64,000 bases of DNA from Ideonella margarita (GCF_038066635.1 NZ_JBBUTI010000005.1:310001-374000), one strand, 5' to 3'; counted from the first letter of the stretch, positions 51,959 through 60,349 are shown. The notes: a model not told the origin generated them from the letters alone. A program made the numbers and translations.

Positions 51959-52632
51959 ACCAGGATCTCTCCATCGTTTCTCTGATCATGCACGCCAGTC
52001 TGGTCGTGCAGCTGGTCGTGGCCGGCCTGCTGGCCATTTCGCTGGCCAGCTGGACGGTGATCTTCTCCAAGGGCGTGGGGTTGTCTCGCGTGAAGGCGGC
52101 CCATGAAGAGTTCGAGCAGACCTTCTGGTCTGGACAGAACCTGCAGGACATCTACAAGGCCGTCAGCACGAAGCCCGATGCCTCGCCGATGGAGCGGCTG
52201 TTCGCCAGCGGCATGCGCGAATTTCTCAAGCTGCGTGAACGCCAGCTGGACGCCGCCACCCAGCTCGACGGCGCCCGCCGCGCCATGCGCGCCAGCCTGC
52301 AGCGCGAGCTCGACACGCTGGAAGGCAACATCGGCTTCCTCGCCTCGGTCGGATCGGTCAGCCCGTATGTCGGCCTGTTCGGCACGGTCTGGGGGATCAT
52401 GCACGCCTTCGTCGGCTTGTCGAACCTGCAGCAGGTGACGCTGGCCACCGTGGCGCCGGGCATTGCTGAAGCGCTGGTCGCCACCGCCATCGGCCTGTTC
52501 TCGGCCATCCCGGCGGTGATTGCCTACAACCGCTTCGCGCGCCAGATCGACCGCATCGCGACGCAGCTCGACAGCTTCACCGACGAGTTCTCCAACATCC
52601 TGCAGCGCAATGTCGGCGCCGCCGGCCGCTGA
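51955..52632 (+). CDS. tolQ: TolQ proton-channel protein
   Basis: A 225-residue inner-membrane protein of the TolQ/ExbB family with three membrane segments: one near residues 15-35 (VVQLVVAGLLAISLASW) and two in the second half (VGLFGTVWGIMHAFVGL and AEALVATAIGLFSAIPAVIAY, in part). With TolR it forms the proton-driven motor that energises TolA during outer-membrane constriction at division. The four-base ATGA overlap with ybgC fixes the start. Confidence 0.95.
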   Translation: MNQDLSIVSLIMHASLVVQLVVAGLLAISLASWTVIFSKGVGLSRVKAAHEEFEQTFWSGQNLQDIYKAVSTKPDASPMERLFASGMREFLKLRERQLDAATQLDGARRAMRASLQRELDTLEGNIGFLASVGSVSPYVGLFGTVWGIMHAFVGLSNLQQVTLATVAPGIAEALVATAIGLFSAIPAVIAYNRFARQIDRIATQLDSFTDEFSNILQRNVGAAGR

Positions 52633-52647
52633 GCGTCGGAGCAGCAG

Positions 52648-53076
52648 ATGCCCGGTGTAGCTCCTCGCGGCAGTGGCCGCCAGCGTCGCTCGATGAACGA
52701 GATCAATATGGTTCCGTTCATCGACGTGATGCTCGTCCTGCTGATCATTTTCATGGTCAGCGCCCCGCTCATCACCACCGGCGTGGTCGATCTTCCCAGC
52801 GTGGGCAAGGCCAAGACACGGCCGCAATCGGTCATCGAGATCACGGTTGCGAGTGACGACAAGCTCAAGCTCAAGGTCGACAAGGGCGAGGCGTTGACCA
52901 TCACCCTGGCACAAGTCGCCGGGCGCGTACGCGACGCCCAGGGCGGCAGCGCCGAGGTGCCTGTGGTGATCAGCGCCGACAAGCAGGTGCGCTACGAAAC
53001 CGTGGTGAAAGTGATGGATACGCTGCAGCGCGCCGGTGTTCAGCGCGTCGGCCTGTCTGTCAAACAAGGCGGCTGA
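52648..53076 (+). CDS. tolR: TolR proton-channel protein
   Basis: A 142-residue ExbD/TolR protein with one membrane helix. Asp26 in NMVPFIDVMLVLLIIFM is the proton-carrying residue. The periplasmic part ends VISADKQVRYETVVKVMDTL, the usual dimer domain. It lies 15 bases after tolQ and 4 bases before the TTG I take as the tolA start. Confidence 0.95.
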   Translation: MPGVAPRGSGRQRRSMNEINMVPFIDVMLVLLIIFMVSAPLITTGVVDLPSVGKAKTRPQSVIEITVASDDKLKLKVDKGEALTITLAQVAGRVRDAQGGSAEVPVVISADKQVRYETVVKVMDTLQRAGVQRVGLSVKQGG

Positions 53077-53080
53077 ACCC

Positions 53081-54034
53081 TTGAGCACGGCCCTTGACAC
53101 CCTCAGCGTGCCGCGCGAAAGCCTGCGGCCGCCCAGTGCGGACCAGCCTCGCTTCGGCCTGCTGATGTCGCTGATGGCGCACGCCGGCCTGGTGACGGCG
53201 CTGACGCTGGGCGTGCAATGGCGAACCGAAGAGCCCGCTGGCGTGGAGGCCGAACTCTGGGCCGCCACGCCGGAACTGGCCGCGCCGCGCACCGAAGCGC
53301 CGCCTGTTGAGCAGCCCGCGGTCGAGCCGCCCCCGCCCCCGCCTCCGCCGCCAGTAGCAGAACGCAAGCCGACGCCGCCACCGCCGCCGCCCGCAGTGGA
53401 GGAGCGCGAAGCCCAGATCGCCATCGAGAAGGCTGAAAAGGCCAAGCTCGAGAAGAAGCGCCAGGAAGAAGAGCGCCAGGCCGCCGAGAAGAAGAAGGCC
53501 CAGGACGACGCGCGCAAGAAGAAGGAAGAGGCACAAAAGCGGGAGCACGAACGCGAACGCGACGAGCAGGACCGCAAGTTGAAGGCCGAGAAGGCGGACA
53601 AGGCCCAAAAAGCCGACAAGGAGCGCCGCGACAAGCTGGCCGCCGAGAAGGCTGACCAGGCCGCCAAGGCGGCGCGGGAAGACCAGATCCGCCGCATGAA
53701 CGCCCAGTTGGGTGGTGGCACCGGTGCGCCAGGCAGCACGGGCACGGCCGCGCGCGACGCTGGCCCCTCCGCCGGTTATGCCGGCCGCATCAAGGCCCGC
53801 ATCAAGCCGAACATCGTGCTGACCGACGACATCGTTGGCAACCCGATCGCCGAAGTGGAAGTGCGGCTGGCCGCCGACGGCACCATCATCGGCCGCAAGA
53901 TCTCCAAGACCAGCGGCTCCAAGGCCTGGGACGACACGGTGCTGCGCGCGATCGACCGCACCGCCATCCTGCCGCGCGACACCAACGGCAAGGTCGAACC
54001 GGTGATGCTGATCAGCTTCAAGCCCGTCGAGTAA
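53081..54034 (+). CDS. tolA: TolA, likely TTG start
   Basis: A 317-residue protein with a membrane helix near residues 27-45 (LMSLMAHAGLVTALTLGV), a proline-rich segment with runs of ten and six prolines, a long Lys/Glu/Ala helical rod (repeats such as EKAEKAKLEKKRQEEERQAA), and a C-terminal TonB/TolA domain (KPNIVLTDDIVGNPIAEVEV...LPRDTNGKVEPVMLISFKP). It spans the periplasm and is pulled by TolQR. No ATG lies before the membrane helix; TTG at 53081, with AAGGCGG upstream and 4 bases after tolR, is the best start, with GTG at 53108 as the alternative. The expected tolB, pal and ybgF do not follow; the stop overlaps the end of the convergent DoxX gene by 17 bases. Confidence 0.9.
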   Translation: MSTALDTLSVPRESLRPPSADQPRFGLLMSLMAHAGLVTALTLGVQWRTEEPAGVEAELWAATPELAAPRTEAPPVEQPAVEPPPPPPPPPVAERKPTPPPPPPAVEEREAQIAIEKAEKAKLEKKRQEEERQAAEKKKAQDDARKKKEEAQKREHERERDEQDRKLKAEKADKAQKADKERRDKLAAEKADQAAKAAREDQIRRMNAQLGGGTGAPGSTGTAARDAGPSAGYAGRIKARIKPNIVLTDDIVGNPIAEVEVRLAADGTIIGRKISKTSGSKAWDDTVLRAIDRTAILPRDTNGKVEPVMLISFKPVE

Positions 54035-54497
54035 AACCGCGGGCTGCCAGCCAGGCGTCCGCCGACCACTGGCCCGGCCCCCAGAGCAGCAGCGCCAGCA
54101 GCAGGCTGCCCCAGAACTGGTGCTGCTGCAGCGCGGCCGGCGCGATGTCAGCCAGGCTGAGCACGGCGACGATGTTCAGCACGCTCAGGCCCAAGGCACC
54201 AAAGCGCCCAAACAAGCCGAGCACCAGCAGCACCGGCAACACCAGCTCGCCGGCGGTGCCGGCCCAGGCGGCCAGCTCGGGCGGCAGCAGCGGCACCTGG
54301 TACTCAGACTCGAACAAGGCCAGCGTGGTGTCCCAATCGCGCAGCTTGGTCAGGCCAGAGGCAAAAAACACCTGCGCCACATACAGGCGCGCCGCCAGTT
54401 GCGCCAATGGCTGCAGGGCATCCAGGCGCTCGTGGCACCAATGCACCAGCTCATCAAAGCGGGTACGTGTCGTCGCGATCAAAGCCATCATGGCCAT
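54018..54497 (-). CDS. DoxX-family membrane protein of the bufferin locus
   Basis: A 159-residue protein with four hydrophobic helices (about residues 25-45, 70-95, 100-120, 125-145), including ARLYVAQVFFASGLTKL, AGELVLPVLLVLGLFGRFGA and WGSLLLALLLWGPG. DoxX proteins commonly end the DUF2282-DUF692-DUF2063 gene sets, and may supply quinone-linked electrons or help export; the role is not settled. It follows the DUF2063 gene by 16 bases. A start two codons later (54491), better spaced from GGAG, is equally likely. Confidence 0.85.
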   Translation of the reverse strand: MAMMALIATTRTRFDELVHWCHERLDALQPLAQLAARLYVAQVFFASGLTKLRDWDTTLALFESEYQVPLLPPELAAWAGTAGELVLPVLLVLGLFGRFGALGLSVLNIVAVLSLADIAPAALQQHQFWGSLLLALLLWGPGQWSADAWLAARGFTRRA

Positions 54498-54513
54498 CTC
54501 CAGATTTGTGTTT

Positions 54514-55377
54514 TCAGAGGGTCTCGGGCGCATTGCCGAGGCTGACCTGAACCAGCCAACCCGATTGCACGGCACGCACCAACCAGCCTTCGAATGACAA
54601 CGGTGGTGATTCGGCGGCCGCGAATTCCAGGGCCGGCCCCAAGGCCTGGCCCTGCAGCAGTGATTGGGTAAAGCTGGCCTCTGGCGGTGTCAAAGGCTCA
54701 ACAGCCACCCGCCAGCCGTCGCGCACCACCAGCACCGGCTCGGCATGGCCTTGCTGCAGCGCCTCGCGCAGGGCCGCAAACGCCGGTGCGCGCTCGGTAT
54801 GGCCCTCTGGCCATTGGTGGGCGGTCCAGATCAGGCGCAAAGGCCAGGGGCTGATCAGCACGGCGCTGCCCGGTTGCAGATGCAGCAGCGCCTGCCCGGC
54901 CTCCGGGCTGGCCAGCAGCGCCAGCGTGTCGGGTTGAGGGGACGCATCCACCGCACGGCTGGCCTGGTGCACCAGCCATTCCAGCTCGGCCGTGCTGGCC
55001 AGCCACGGGCCGGCCTCCACCACCTCAGTTTGCTGGCTCAACCACGCGGGCAGCGCTTCGCCCCAGCAGGCAAGGTCACCACGCACCGGCGGCGCGTCGC
55101 GCCAGAACTGCCGGGCGAGTGCGGCAAAGTCCGCTTCACCCAGCATTTGCTGCACCACCGGAAAGACGCTGCCCAAGGCGCGCGGTGCCAGCGCCAGCGC
55201 ATTGCGCCGGTAACCCTTCAGTCCCTCGTCGGGGGCCGCATCACCGCGCTGGCCAGGCCACGGGGTTATCTGGGCCACCAAGGCCTGCGGTTCAGCTTCG
55301 GCCCGAATGGCCTGCAACAAGGTCTGCTGCCGCAGGGCCTCGGCGCGCAGCGCTTCGTCCGTAAGTGGGGGTGTCAT
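54514..55377 (-). CDS. bufC: BufC/HvfC-type DUF2063 partner protein
   Basis: A 287-residue protein. The N-terminal domain has the DUF2063 pattern GLKGYRRNALALAPRALGSVFPVVQQMLGE (in part) with ALARQFWRDAPPVRGDLACWGEALPAWL (in part). In bufferin and Hvf systems this protein binds the leader of the precursor peptide and presents it to the DUF692 oxidase. The C-terminal half is the less conserved domain ending in WLVRAVQSGWLVQVSL. The start overlaps the bufB stop by four bases (ATGA), so the two partners are translationally coupled. Confidence 0.85.
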   Translation of the reverse strand: MTPPLTDEALRAEALRQQTLLQAIRAEAEPQALVAQITPWPGQRGDAAPDEGLKGYRRNALALAPRALGSVFPVVQQMLGEADFAALARQFWRDAPPVRGDLACWGEALPAWLSQQTEVVEAGPWLASTAELEWLVHQASRAVDASPQPDTLALLASPEAGQALLHLQPGSAVLISPWPLRLIWTAHQWPEGHTERAPAFAALREALQQGHAEPVLVVRDGWRVAVEPLTPPEASFTQSLLQGQALGPALEFAAAESPPLSFEGWLVRAVQSGWLVQVSLGNAPETL

Positions 55378-56297
55378 GCCAACACCCCTTGTGAAAGCAC
55401 GCGCTGCTGGATGCGCGCCGCCTGGGCGGCCTCCCCCAGCAACACATCAAACGACGGGATGTCGGTGTCCCATTCCACCAGCGTGGGTATGGGCCGACCC
55501 AGGCGGCGAACCGCATGCTCGTACACCTGCCACACCTCGTCGCGCACCAGCGAGCCGTGGTCGTCAATCACCAGCGGCCCTTCGTCATTGAAGCCCGCGA
55601 GGTGGACCTCACCAACGGTCGACACATCCAGCTCATCGATCCAGGCACAGGCGGCGCGCACCGGTTCACTCACGCCGCCGTTCAGGGCATTCACGACCAG
55701 GTTGTTCACGTCGAGCAGCACGCCGCAGCCGGCCTGCCGGCATATGGCGTTGAAGAAGGCAGGCTCGGTCATGTCCTGCTCCGCCCAGCGCACACAGGCA
55801 GACAAATGCTCGATCAACAAAGGGCGCTTGAGGCGCTCCTGCACCTGCTGCACATGGCGCACCATCAGCCCGAGCGAGGCTTGGGTGAAGGCCACCGGCA
55901 GCAAGTCACTGCCATGCACTGGCACCGCGTGCCCGGGCAGCTGTGCGCGGGCGAAACAGGCGTGGTCAGACACCCGCACGGGGCCAACCCGCGCCACCAG
56001 TGCCGCCAGCTGATCGAGATGCCAGGCATCCAGGCCGCAGGCACTGCCCAGGGCCAAACAGACACCGTGCAGGCTGATCGGATAGCGCTCGGCAGCCAAC
56101 TCCAGCGCGGCCAGGGCCGCACCGCCGGGCGCAAAGAAGTTCTCGCTGTGCACTTCGATGAAACCCAGCGCCGGCCGCTGCGCCAGCAAGGCCCGCTCAT
56201 GCGGTTGGCGCCAGCCCACGCCCACCGAAGCCATGTCGGCCGCGTCTGGCAGCGCATGCACGGGCACGGCGGCGGGTGACGAGGTTGATGACAACAT
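55374..56297 (-). CDS. bufB: BufB-type multinuclear non-haem iron oxidase (DUF692)
   Basis: A 307-residue TIM-barrel enzyme of the MNIO family. Likely iron ligands are visible in GFIEVHSENFF, SLHGVCLALGS, RVSDHACF, LIEHLS, GVLLDVNNLVVN, EVHLAGF and VEWDTDIPSF. MNIO enzymes use two or three irons to oxidise cysteines of a peptide, giving oxazolone/thioamide or thiooxazole groups. The bufferin precursor lies 46 bases upstream, and the partner bufC overlaps downstream, so the substrate assignment is strong. I start at the ATG at 56297; an in-frame TTG ten codons upstream is less likely. No ribosome site is obvious, so translation may depend on coupling to bufA. Confidence 0.88.
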   Translation of the reverse strand: MLSSTSSPAAVPVHALPDAADMASVGVGWRQPHERALLAQRPALGFIEVHSENFFAPGGAALAALELAAERYPISLHGVCLALGSACGLDAWHLDQLAALVARVGPVRVSDHACFARAQLPGHAVPVHGSDLLPVAFTQASLGLMVRHVQQVQERLKRPLLIEHLSACVRWAEQDMTEPAFFNAICRQAGCGVLLDVNNLVVNALNGGVSEPVRAACAWIDELDVSTVGEVHLAGFNDEGPLVIDDHGSLVRDEVWQVYEHAVRRLGRPIPTLVEWDTDIPSFDVLLGEAAQAARIQQRVLSQGVLA

Positions 56298-56343
56298 GGG
56301 CGTGGCGCTGGTCAGGGGCAAGGGCAAGGGCAGGGTCAGACAG

Positions 56344-56619
56344 TCACTTCTTCATGGCCATCTTGGCTTCATCAGCCGTCATGCCCTTCATGTCCTTGCA
56401 GGTACCCTTCGGGACGAACTTCCATTCGCCGGGTTCGTTGTCGCCCTTGGCCTGGCCGGCGCACGAGTGGCTGCCGCTCAGGTTGGCGCAATCGTTCTGA
56501 CCGGCCTTGGCGATGCCGAAGCACTTCTCCTTGGCCTTGTCCTGCGCGCTGGCGCCTGAGGCCATGCCCAGTGCCAGAACGGCGGCCAGAGCGGAAGAGA
56601 TCATGAGTTGCTGAGACAT
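56344..56619 (-). CDS. bufA: Bufferin precursor BufA (DUF2282), RiPP peptide
   Basis: A 91-residue secreted peptide. A cleavable signal peptide covers residues 1-25 (ending SGASA). The mature 66 residues hold exactly four cysteines, C33, C44, C53 and C74, in the DUF2282 arrangement KCFGIAKAGQNDC, SHSCAG and PKGTC. In bufferins such cysteines are modified by the DUF692 enzyme and the product binds copper in the periplasm. AAGGAG sits 7 bases before the ATG. It is the first gene of bufA-bufB-bufC-doxX and diverges from an ECF sigma gene with a 159-base gap. Confidence 0.9.
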   Translation of the reverse strand: MSQQLMISSALAAVLALGMASGASAQDKAKEKCFGIAKAGQNDCANLSGSHSCAGQAKGDNEPGEWKFVPKGTCKDMKGMTADEAKMAMKK

Positions 56620-56680
56620 GGTGTGCTCCTTGAAGCGGTTTCAAACAGGTGGGATCAGCAGCGCGGCGGCCGGTTGGCTG

Positions 56681-56700
56681 CCACATCAGTTGGCCACATC
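56681..56700. repeat. Direct repeat in the bufA/sigma intergenic region
   Basis: ccacatc occurs at 56681-56687 and 56694-56700, 13 bases apart, in the divergent promoter region. It may be a binding site for a regulator; I could not identify the ECF -35/-10 pair with confidence. TACACT at 56742-56747 is a possible housekeeping -10 for the sigma gene. Confidence 0.3.
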
Positions 56701-56778
56701 GGGCGGCCACGAAGAGTCAGTCGACCGGCGATCGAATTCCTTACACTGCCACCCAATTCCATCACTTTCCGCCCTTTC

Positions 56779-57345
56779 ATGAGCAACTTTCACCGCGATG
56801 TGGAGCAGCTGAGGCCGCAGCTGATGCGCTACGCGCGCAGCCAGTTGCGCAACGATGCCTGGGCGGAAGACGCGGTGTCGGAGACCCTGCTGGCCGCCAT
56901 CGAGAAGCCGCAAACCTTCGCCGGCGGCTCACAGCTGAAGACCTGGCTCATCGGGATCCTCAAGCACAAGCTGGTGGATCAGCTGCGCCGCCACCGCCGT
57001 GAAGCCACGGTGCTGAGCGCCGATGACGACTGCGACCTCGACGGCCTGCTGTTTGATGACACCGGTCACTGGCGCGAAAGCCCGGTGGAGTGGGACGAGC
57101 AACCCGAGCGCCGGCTTGGACAGCAGCAATTCATGGCGGTGCTCGATGCCTGCGTCGAGCAACTGCCCGCAACTCAAGGGCGCGTTTTCATGATGCGTGA
57201 GTGGCTGGAACTGGACACCGACGAAATCTGCAAGGAATTGGCCATCAGCTCGACCAACCTGTGGGTGCTGCTGCACCGTGCCCGACTGCGGCTGCGTGAT
57301 TGCCTGCAGACCCATTGGTTCGGCACCGAGGGAGTCCGTCCATGA
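56779..57345 (+). CDS. ECF-type RNA polymerase sigma factor
   Basis: A 188-residue sigma-70-family factor with only regions 2 and 4. Region 2: LMRYARSQLRNDAWAEDAVSETLLAAIEKP and TWLIGILKHKLVDQLRRHRRE (in part). Region 4: LDACVEQLPATQGRVFMMREWLELDTDEICKELAISSTNLWVLLHRARLRLRDCL (in part), a clear helix-turn-helix. Between them is an acidic linker (SADDDCDLDGLLFDD). The zinc-finger anti-sigma gene overlaps its stop (ATGA). It probably drives the divergent buf operon and itself under metal or oxidative stress; this is inferred from position and from similar loci. Confidence 0.88.
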   Translation: MSNFHRDVEQLRPQLMRYARSQLRNDAWAEDAVSETLLAAIEKPQTFAGGSQLKTWLIGILKHKLVDQLRRHRREATVLSADDDCDLDGLLFDDTGHWRESPVEWDEQPERRLGQQQFMAVLDACVEQLPATQGRVFMMREWLELDTDEICKELAISSTNLWVLLHRARLRLRDCLQTHWFGTEGVRP

Positions 57346-57563
57346 GCTTGAACCTGATGTTGAACTGCCGCCAAGCCACCGCCCTGGTGTTGAAAGCCGA
57401 AGACCGCAGCCTGGAATGGCCGGAGCGCCTGCGCCTGCGTCTTCACTTGATGATGTGCACGCCCTGCCCGCGTTTCGTGCGGCAGGTGAAGCTGATGCGC
57501 GGCGCCGTTGGCCAGTGGCGCCAGTACGTCGACGAGGACCGGCCTGACGATCTGGGCCGCTAA
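57342..57563 (+). CDS. Small zinc-finger anti-sigma factor
   Basis: A 73-residue protein with a zf-HC2-like pattern: C9 in LNCRQATALV, then H-x3-C-x2-C in HLMMCTPCPRFV. Anti-sigma factors of this type hold the ECF factor until a metal or oxidant disturbs the zinc site. Here the protein has no membrane segment, so it is cytoplasmic. It is co-translated with the sigma gene through the ATGA overlap. This pair beside DUF2282/DUF692 genes is a recurrent arrangement. Confidence 0.82.
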   Translation: MSLNLMLNCRQATALVLKAEDRSLEWPERLRLRLHLMMCTPCPRFVRQVKLMRGAVGQWRQYVDEDRPDDLGR

Positions 57564-57661
57564 AGCGCGGCTTTTCCCGCCGCTGCGCTCAAAACCCGCC
57601 ACTACGATCGGCCCCACGTCCATGCCCGCCTTGTTGGTGGGCAGACGCTCAGTTGCCGATC

Positions 57662-60193
57662 ATGACGGACCTTTCCCAACCCGCACTCAGCCTGGTTCCC
57701 GCCGACGCCGACGCCGCACGCCGCCAGGGCCCTGCAGCCACGCCGCCGTTCGCCTGGCCGACACCGCCCTACGCGGGCTATGCGGCGGCGGAACCCCAGA
57801 TGGATGCGGAAGCCTGCGACATCGTCGGCCAGAACGGCAAGACGATCCGAGGTCGGCTCACCTTCTTCGACCCCGGCCAGGGCGTGCTGCATGTGCAGGT
57901 GCCGCCGGCGCGCACCACCGTGCCGCTGCGCCTGTCGCAGTTCCGCTGCGTCACACTCACCCGCCCGATTGCTGCGGTGCACGCGTCCAAGGCCAGCCCC
58001 GAAGACCCGCTGCTCGCCTTCCACCCCAGCGTCGACTACCGCGTCGTGCTGAAGGACGCCGGCGAGCTGACCGGCGAAACCATCGGCCATGTTGAAACCC
58101 AGCTCGGCCTGTTCCTGTTCCCGCCGATGGACACACGTGGCACGGTGGAGCGGCTGTTCGTGCCGCGCACCGCGTACGAACGGTTCGAGATCGGCCCCAA
58201 GCTGGGCGACGTGCTCATCCAGGCCAACACCGCCACACCGGCCCAGATTGCTGCGGCGCTGGCCGAACAACGTGACATGCGGCAGCAACGCGTCGGTGAT
58301 GTGCTGCTCAGCAGCAAGATCGTCAGCCCCGACCAGATGGCCTCGGCCCTGGCAGCCCAGGCGCGCATGCCCATGGTGCGCATCGGCGAAGCCCTGATCG
58401 CACTGGGCTACATCAGCCAGCAGCAGCTTGATGAAGCGCTGGTGTCGCAGAAGGCCAATCGCAGCGTGCCGCTGGGTGAGTTGCTGGTGCGCAGCGGCCG
58501 CGTTCAACGCGAAGACCTGCGCACGGCCCTGGCCCGCAAGATGGGCTATCCGGTGGCCGACTTGCTGAGTTACCCGATCGAGACCGAGGCCCTCAAGCGT
58601 CTGCCGGCATCAGCCGCTCGCCGGCTGGGCGTGCTGCCCTTGCAGGTGCTGCAAGGCCGGCTGGTGATTGCGATGGACGACCCATCACGCCGCGACGTCA
58701 TCGACGAAGTCGAGTTTCTCGCCCAGGGCAAGGTGCTGCCGGTGCTGCCGTCGAGCGACCAGCTGCCGCAAGCCATCTCCGACGCCTACAAGAAAGCCGG
58801 CCTGGAGGAGGCCCCCAACACTGGTTTCGCCGAGGCCTCGGGCCTGCAGCAGCTGGAGGAAGGCACGGGCAAGCTGCTGGCGGATCTGGAAGAGCGCCAC
58901 ACCGCCGAGCGCGACGCCGGGGCGGACGAGAAGCCGATCGAGCAATCCGACAACGCCCTCGTCAAGCTCATCAACACGATGATCTTCGAGGGCCATGCGC
59001 AGGGCGTGTCCGACATCCACATCGAATGCCACCCCGGCCAGGAGAAGGTGCGCATCCGCTTCCGCCGCGACGGCATGCTGCGCCCCTACCTGGAATTGCC
59101 GCACACCTACCGCACCGCCCTGATCGCACGCCTGAAGATCATGTGCGACCTCGACATTTCCGAGAAGCGGCGGCCGCAGGACGGCAAGATCAACTTCGCC
59201 AAGTACGTGCCGTCATGCCCGATCGAGCTGCGCGTGGCCACCATCCCGACCAGCGCCGGCATGGAAGACGCCGTGATGCGGATCCTGGCCTCGGCCAAGC
59301 CGATTCCGCTGGACAGCCTCGGCATGTCGCCCCGCAACCTGAAAGCGCTGAAGGAGGCGGTGGAGCGCCCCTACGGCATGGTGCTGTGCGTCGGCCCGAC
59401 CGGCTCGGGCAAGACCACCACGCTGCACTCGGCGCTCAGCCACATCAACGTGCCGGAGCGCAAGATCTGGACGGCCGAGGACCCGGTTGAAATCACCCAA
59501 CCCGGGCTGCGCCAGGTGCAGGTCAATCCGAAGATCGACTGGACCTTCGCCAAGGCCCTGCGCGCCTTCCTGCGGGCCGACCCGGACGTCATCATGGTGG
59601 GCGAAATCCGGGACGGTGAAACCGCCCGCATCGCCGTGGAATCGTCACTCACGGGCCACCTGGTGCTGTCGACCCTGCACACCAACAGCGCCGCCGAAAC
59701 CGTGACCCGCCTGCTCGACATGGGCATGGACCCCTTCAACTTCGCCGACTCGCTGCTGGCCGTGCTGGCGCAGCGGCTGGTGCGCCGCATCTGCTCGAAC
59801 TGCCGGCAACACAGCCCGGCCAGCGAAGAGCGCCTGAGCGAGCTGATGGACGACTGGATGCATGCCTGGGGCAAGCGCGAAGACATTCCGAGCCGCAAGA
59901 GCGTGCGCGCCGAATGGCAGGAACGCTTTGCCGTGGACGGCCAGCTGATGAGCTGGCACAACGTCGGCTGCGACAAGTGCAGCCAGACCGGCGTGCGTGG
60001 CCGCGCGGGCATCCATGAGCTGCTGACCGTGTCGCGCACCCTGCGCCACATGATCCAGACCGGCGCCCGGGCCGACGACCTGCACCAGCAGGCCATGACC
60101 GAGGGCATGCGCACCCTGCGCCAGGACGGCATCGAGAAAGTGCTGCAAGGCATCACGACCATCGAGGAAGTGCGCGCCACCAGCAACGTCTAG
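57662..60193 (+). CDS. GspE/PilB-family ATPase with extended N terminus
   Basis: An 843-residue type II secretion/type IV pilus-like ATPase. Residues 45-170 form an N-terminal region with PilZ-like style (GRLTFFDPGQGVLHVQVPP). Two MshEN/GspE-N modules follow (GPKLGDVLIQANTATPAQIAAAL and LGELLVRSGRVQREDLRTAL, both in part). The ATPase core has K584 in GPTGSGKTTTLHS, Walker B DVIMVGEIRDGE, and the zinc loop cysteines C711, C714, C770 and C773. It stands alone here, away from any gsp or pilBCD genes, so its machine is unknown. The ATG at 57662 is used; a TTG three codons upstream is possible. Confidence 0.88.
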   Translation: MTDLSQPALSLVPADADAARRQGPAATPPFAWPTPPYAGYAAAEPQMDAEACDIVGQNGKTIRGRLTFFDPGQGVLHVQVPPARTTVPLRLSQFRCVTLTRPIAAVHASKASPEDPLLAFHPSVDYRVVLKDAGELTGETIGHVETQLGLFLFPPMDTRGTVERLFVPRTAYERFEIGPKLGDVLIQANTATPAQIAAALAEQRDMRQQRVGDVLLSSKIVSPDQMASALAAQARMPMVRIGEALIALGYISQQQLDEALVSQKANRSVPLGELLVRSGRVQREDLRTALARKMGYPVADLLSYPIETEALKRLPASAARRLGVLPLQVLQGRLVIAMDDPSRRDVIDEVEFLAQGKVLPVLPSSDQLPQAISDAYKKAGLEEAPNTGFAEASGLQQLEEGTGKLLADLEERHTAERDAGADEKPIEQSDNALVKLINTMIFEGHAQGVSDIHIECHPGQEKVRIRFRRDGMLRPYLELPHTYRTALIARLKIMCDLDISEKRRPQDGKINFAKYVPSCPIELRVATIPTSAGMEDAVMRILASAKPIPLDSLGMSPRNLKALKEAVERPYGMVLCVGPTGSGKTTTLHSALSHINVPERKIWTAEDPVEITQPGLRQVQVNPKIDWTFAKALRAFLRADPDVIMVGEIRDGETARIAVESSLTGHLVLSTLHTNSAAETVTRLLDMGMDPFNFADSLLAVLAQRLVRRICSNCRQHSPASEERLSELMDDWMHAWGKREDIPSRKSVRAEWQERFAVDGQLMSWHNVGCDKCSQTGVRGRAGIHELLTVSRTLRHMIQTGARADDLHQQAMTEGMRTLRQDGIEKVLQGITTIEEVRATSNV

Positions 60194-60349
60194 CGCGGCA
60201 CCCCGCGCAGACACCTCCGCCCTGCCAGAAGGGATGGAAAGCAGCGATTGACCGCTGCCGCCGGGAACCCGTAAGGTCCGCCCTGTAGATTCCAGACCCA
60301 TCTGGAGACAAGCAGCGCGGCCATGGCAGCCTGCATTTGGAGGTGGACC

